6,248 nt of DNA from Caldisericota bacterium (GTDB taxonomy: Bacteria > Caldisericota > Caldisericia > Cryosericales > Cryosericaceae). The number at the start of each line of letters is the position of its first letter. Position 1 is the stretch's first letter. Below, in pieces: positions 5,610 to 6,248 of this stretch. The position numbers and the translations under genes were made by a program. Location: the NCBI GenBank assembly GCA_026390245.1, contig JAPLGI010000163.1, positions 1 to 6,248 of the forward strand, in the 5' to 3' direction. The notes under the pieces were generated by a model. That model saw nothing but the letters and a program-made list of their open reading frames with translations. It did no database searches and was not told the origin of the DNA.

Positions 5610-6011
5610 ATGAGAACAAAAGTTGCATTGATCGCGCATGACCGCAAGAAGCCCGAGATGATTGCACTGTGCAGGGACTTTCAGGCGATGCTGGCTCAGG
5701 AGGAGCTGGTTGCCACAAAGAGCACAGGGGGCCTTATCGAGGAATTGACTGGTCTGCACGTCATCAAGGTAAATTCAGGGGAGAAAGGCGGAGACCTTCA
5801 GATTGGCTCGATGATTGCCTCTGACGAAATCAAGGCAGTCGTCTTCCTCAGGGATCCTCTGACCGCCCATCCTCACGAGCCGGATATCAACGCCGTGCTC
5901 AAGATCTGTGATGTCAACAACATCCCTCTGGCCACCAATATCGCGACGGCCAGGCTGGTCCTTGGTCATCTCAAGGACCTGCAGGACATCGTAGAGGCGC
6001 CGACAGCGTAG
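5610..6011 (+). CDS. mgsA: Methylglyoxal synthase
   Basis: MgsA converts dihydroxyacetone phosphate to methylglyoxal plus phosphate, a glycolytic bypass used when phosphate is scarce or sugar phosphates build up. It acts in the cytosol. The 133-residue length fits the family (B. subtilis about 137, E. coli 152). ALIAHDRKK (6-14) corresponds to the B. subtilis ALIAHDKKK, with E. coli His19, Asp20 and Lys23 equivalents at 10, 11 and 14. The catalytic Asp71 equivalent is D62 in GGD (60-62). FLRDPLTAHPHEPD (79-92) carries the equivalents of Asp91, His98 and Asp101 at 82, 89 and 92. IPLATNIATA (105-114) is also conserved. Two substrate-loop segments are unusual: ATGTTG reads ATKSTG (35-40) and SGP-GGDQQ reads SGEKGGDLQ (56-64). 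A possible TGGAGG (5591-5596) is 13 nt from the ATG, rather far. It is not part of the usual origin gene set. Confidence 0.93.
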   Translation: MRTKVALIAHDRKKPEMIALCRDFQAMLAQEELVATKSTGGLIEELTGLHVIKVNSGEKGGDLQIGSMIASDEIKAVVFLRDPLTAHPHEPDINAVLKICDVNNIPLATNIATARLVLGHLKDLQDIVEAPTA

Positions 6012-6017
6012 GCTGGT

Positions 6018-6248
6018 CTACAACAACAGCAGGCTCGCCAGCATTGCTGCCAGCTCCTGGCTCTCCTGCCACCACGCCTTGCGCTGGAGCGTTTCAAGAC
6101 GAATGGTCCAGCGGTGTCCGTTGTCCTCTGCGACCAGGACCTGAAAGGAGAATGAGCCGTCGCGGGCAGTGAAGGACAGTGCTTTCACGGATGGTCCTCC
6201 CGGACTTGCCCGTCCCTCCGCATCCACTACTCCCCTTTGCAGCGTCCT
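6018..6248 (-). CDS. Unrecognised protein, C-terminal 76 residues only
   Basis: The minus strand is open from the window's right edge (6248) to a TAG at 6020-6018, giving 76 codons. A GTG at 6227-6225 could be a start, but the frame stays open beyond it and no clear Shine-Dalgarno precedes it, so a longer protein running in from the right is more likely. The visible sequence has a Gly/Pro/Ser stretch (GRASPGGPS), then what looks like two or three beta strands (ALSFTARDGSFSFQVLVAED and RWTIRLETL), and a short hydrophobic helix at the end (LAAMLASLLLL). I do not recognise the family. It converges on mgsA with only 6 nt between the stops, and no terminator is visible between them. No competing plus-strand frame of similar length covers the stretch. 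Confidence 0.5.
   Translation of the reverse strand, partial: RTLQRGVVDAEGRASPGGPSVKALSFTARDGSFSFQVLVAEDNGHRWTIRLETLQRKAWWQESQELAAMLASLLLL

Noticed and set aside
5419..5759. Minus-strand open frames across the dciA-mgsA gap
   Set aside because: They run through the DnaA boxes and into mgsA, without a Shine-Dalgarno or a family-like sequence.

Overview
This window is a bacterial chromosome-origin neighbourhood. Its core is a same-strand run of replication genes: dnaA (1087-2427), dnaN (2614-3693), recF (3712-4779) and a DUF721/DciA-type helicase-loader gene (4776-5357). It is flanked on the left by a divergent gene for a membrane-anchored tandem-GerMN protein (879 to beyond position 1). On the right lie methylglyoxal synthase mgsA (5610-6011) and the 3' end of an unrecognised convergent gene (6018 to the right edge). 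No tRNA, rRNA, insertion sequence, phage gene or CRISPR array was seen.

Two intergenic gaps carry DnaA boxes. The dnaA-dnaN gap (2428-2613) has one perfect box (TTATCCACA), two one-mismatch boxes, and an A/T-rich stretch just before dnaN that could be the unwinding element. The dciA-mgsA gap (5358-5609) has two perfect boxes and three one-mismatch boxes, arranged in two convergent pairs, one of which is a perfect 9-bp inverted repeat. The same 11-mer, GTTATCCACAG, occurs once in the left gap and twice in the right one. The simplest reading is that oriC lies here and may be split, with the boxes flanking dnaN-recF-dciA.

How the genes fit together: DnaA binds the boxes and melts the origin. 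DciA is the likely helper that loads the replicative helicase, since no dnaC or dnaI homologue is seen. DnaN is the sliding clamp and RecF acts at gaps and stalled forks. recF and dciA overlap by four bases (GTGA), and dnaN and recF are 18 nt apart, so dnaN-recF-dciA looks like one operon. dnaA and the GerMN gene are divergent and share a 207-bp gap with a plausible promoter for each.

Organism: moderately GC-rich DNA with strong Shine-Dalgarno sites. DnaA and DnaN look Gram-positive-like or deep-branching. The usual Firmicutes neighbours (rpmH/rnpA upstream, yaaA between dnaN and recF, gyrB downstream) are absent. That suggests a deep or candidate lineage, perhaps Caldisericota/Cryosericota-like; the assignment is a guess. 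I found no clearly new biological system. The most interesting points are the two-cluster origin layout, the possible bidirectional promoter, a possibly leaderless mgsA, and unusual residues in RecF and MgsA.
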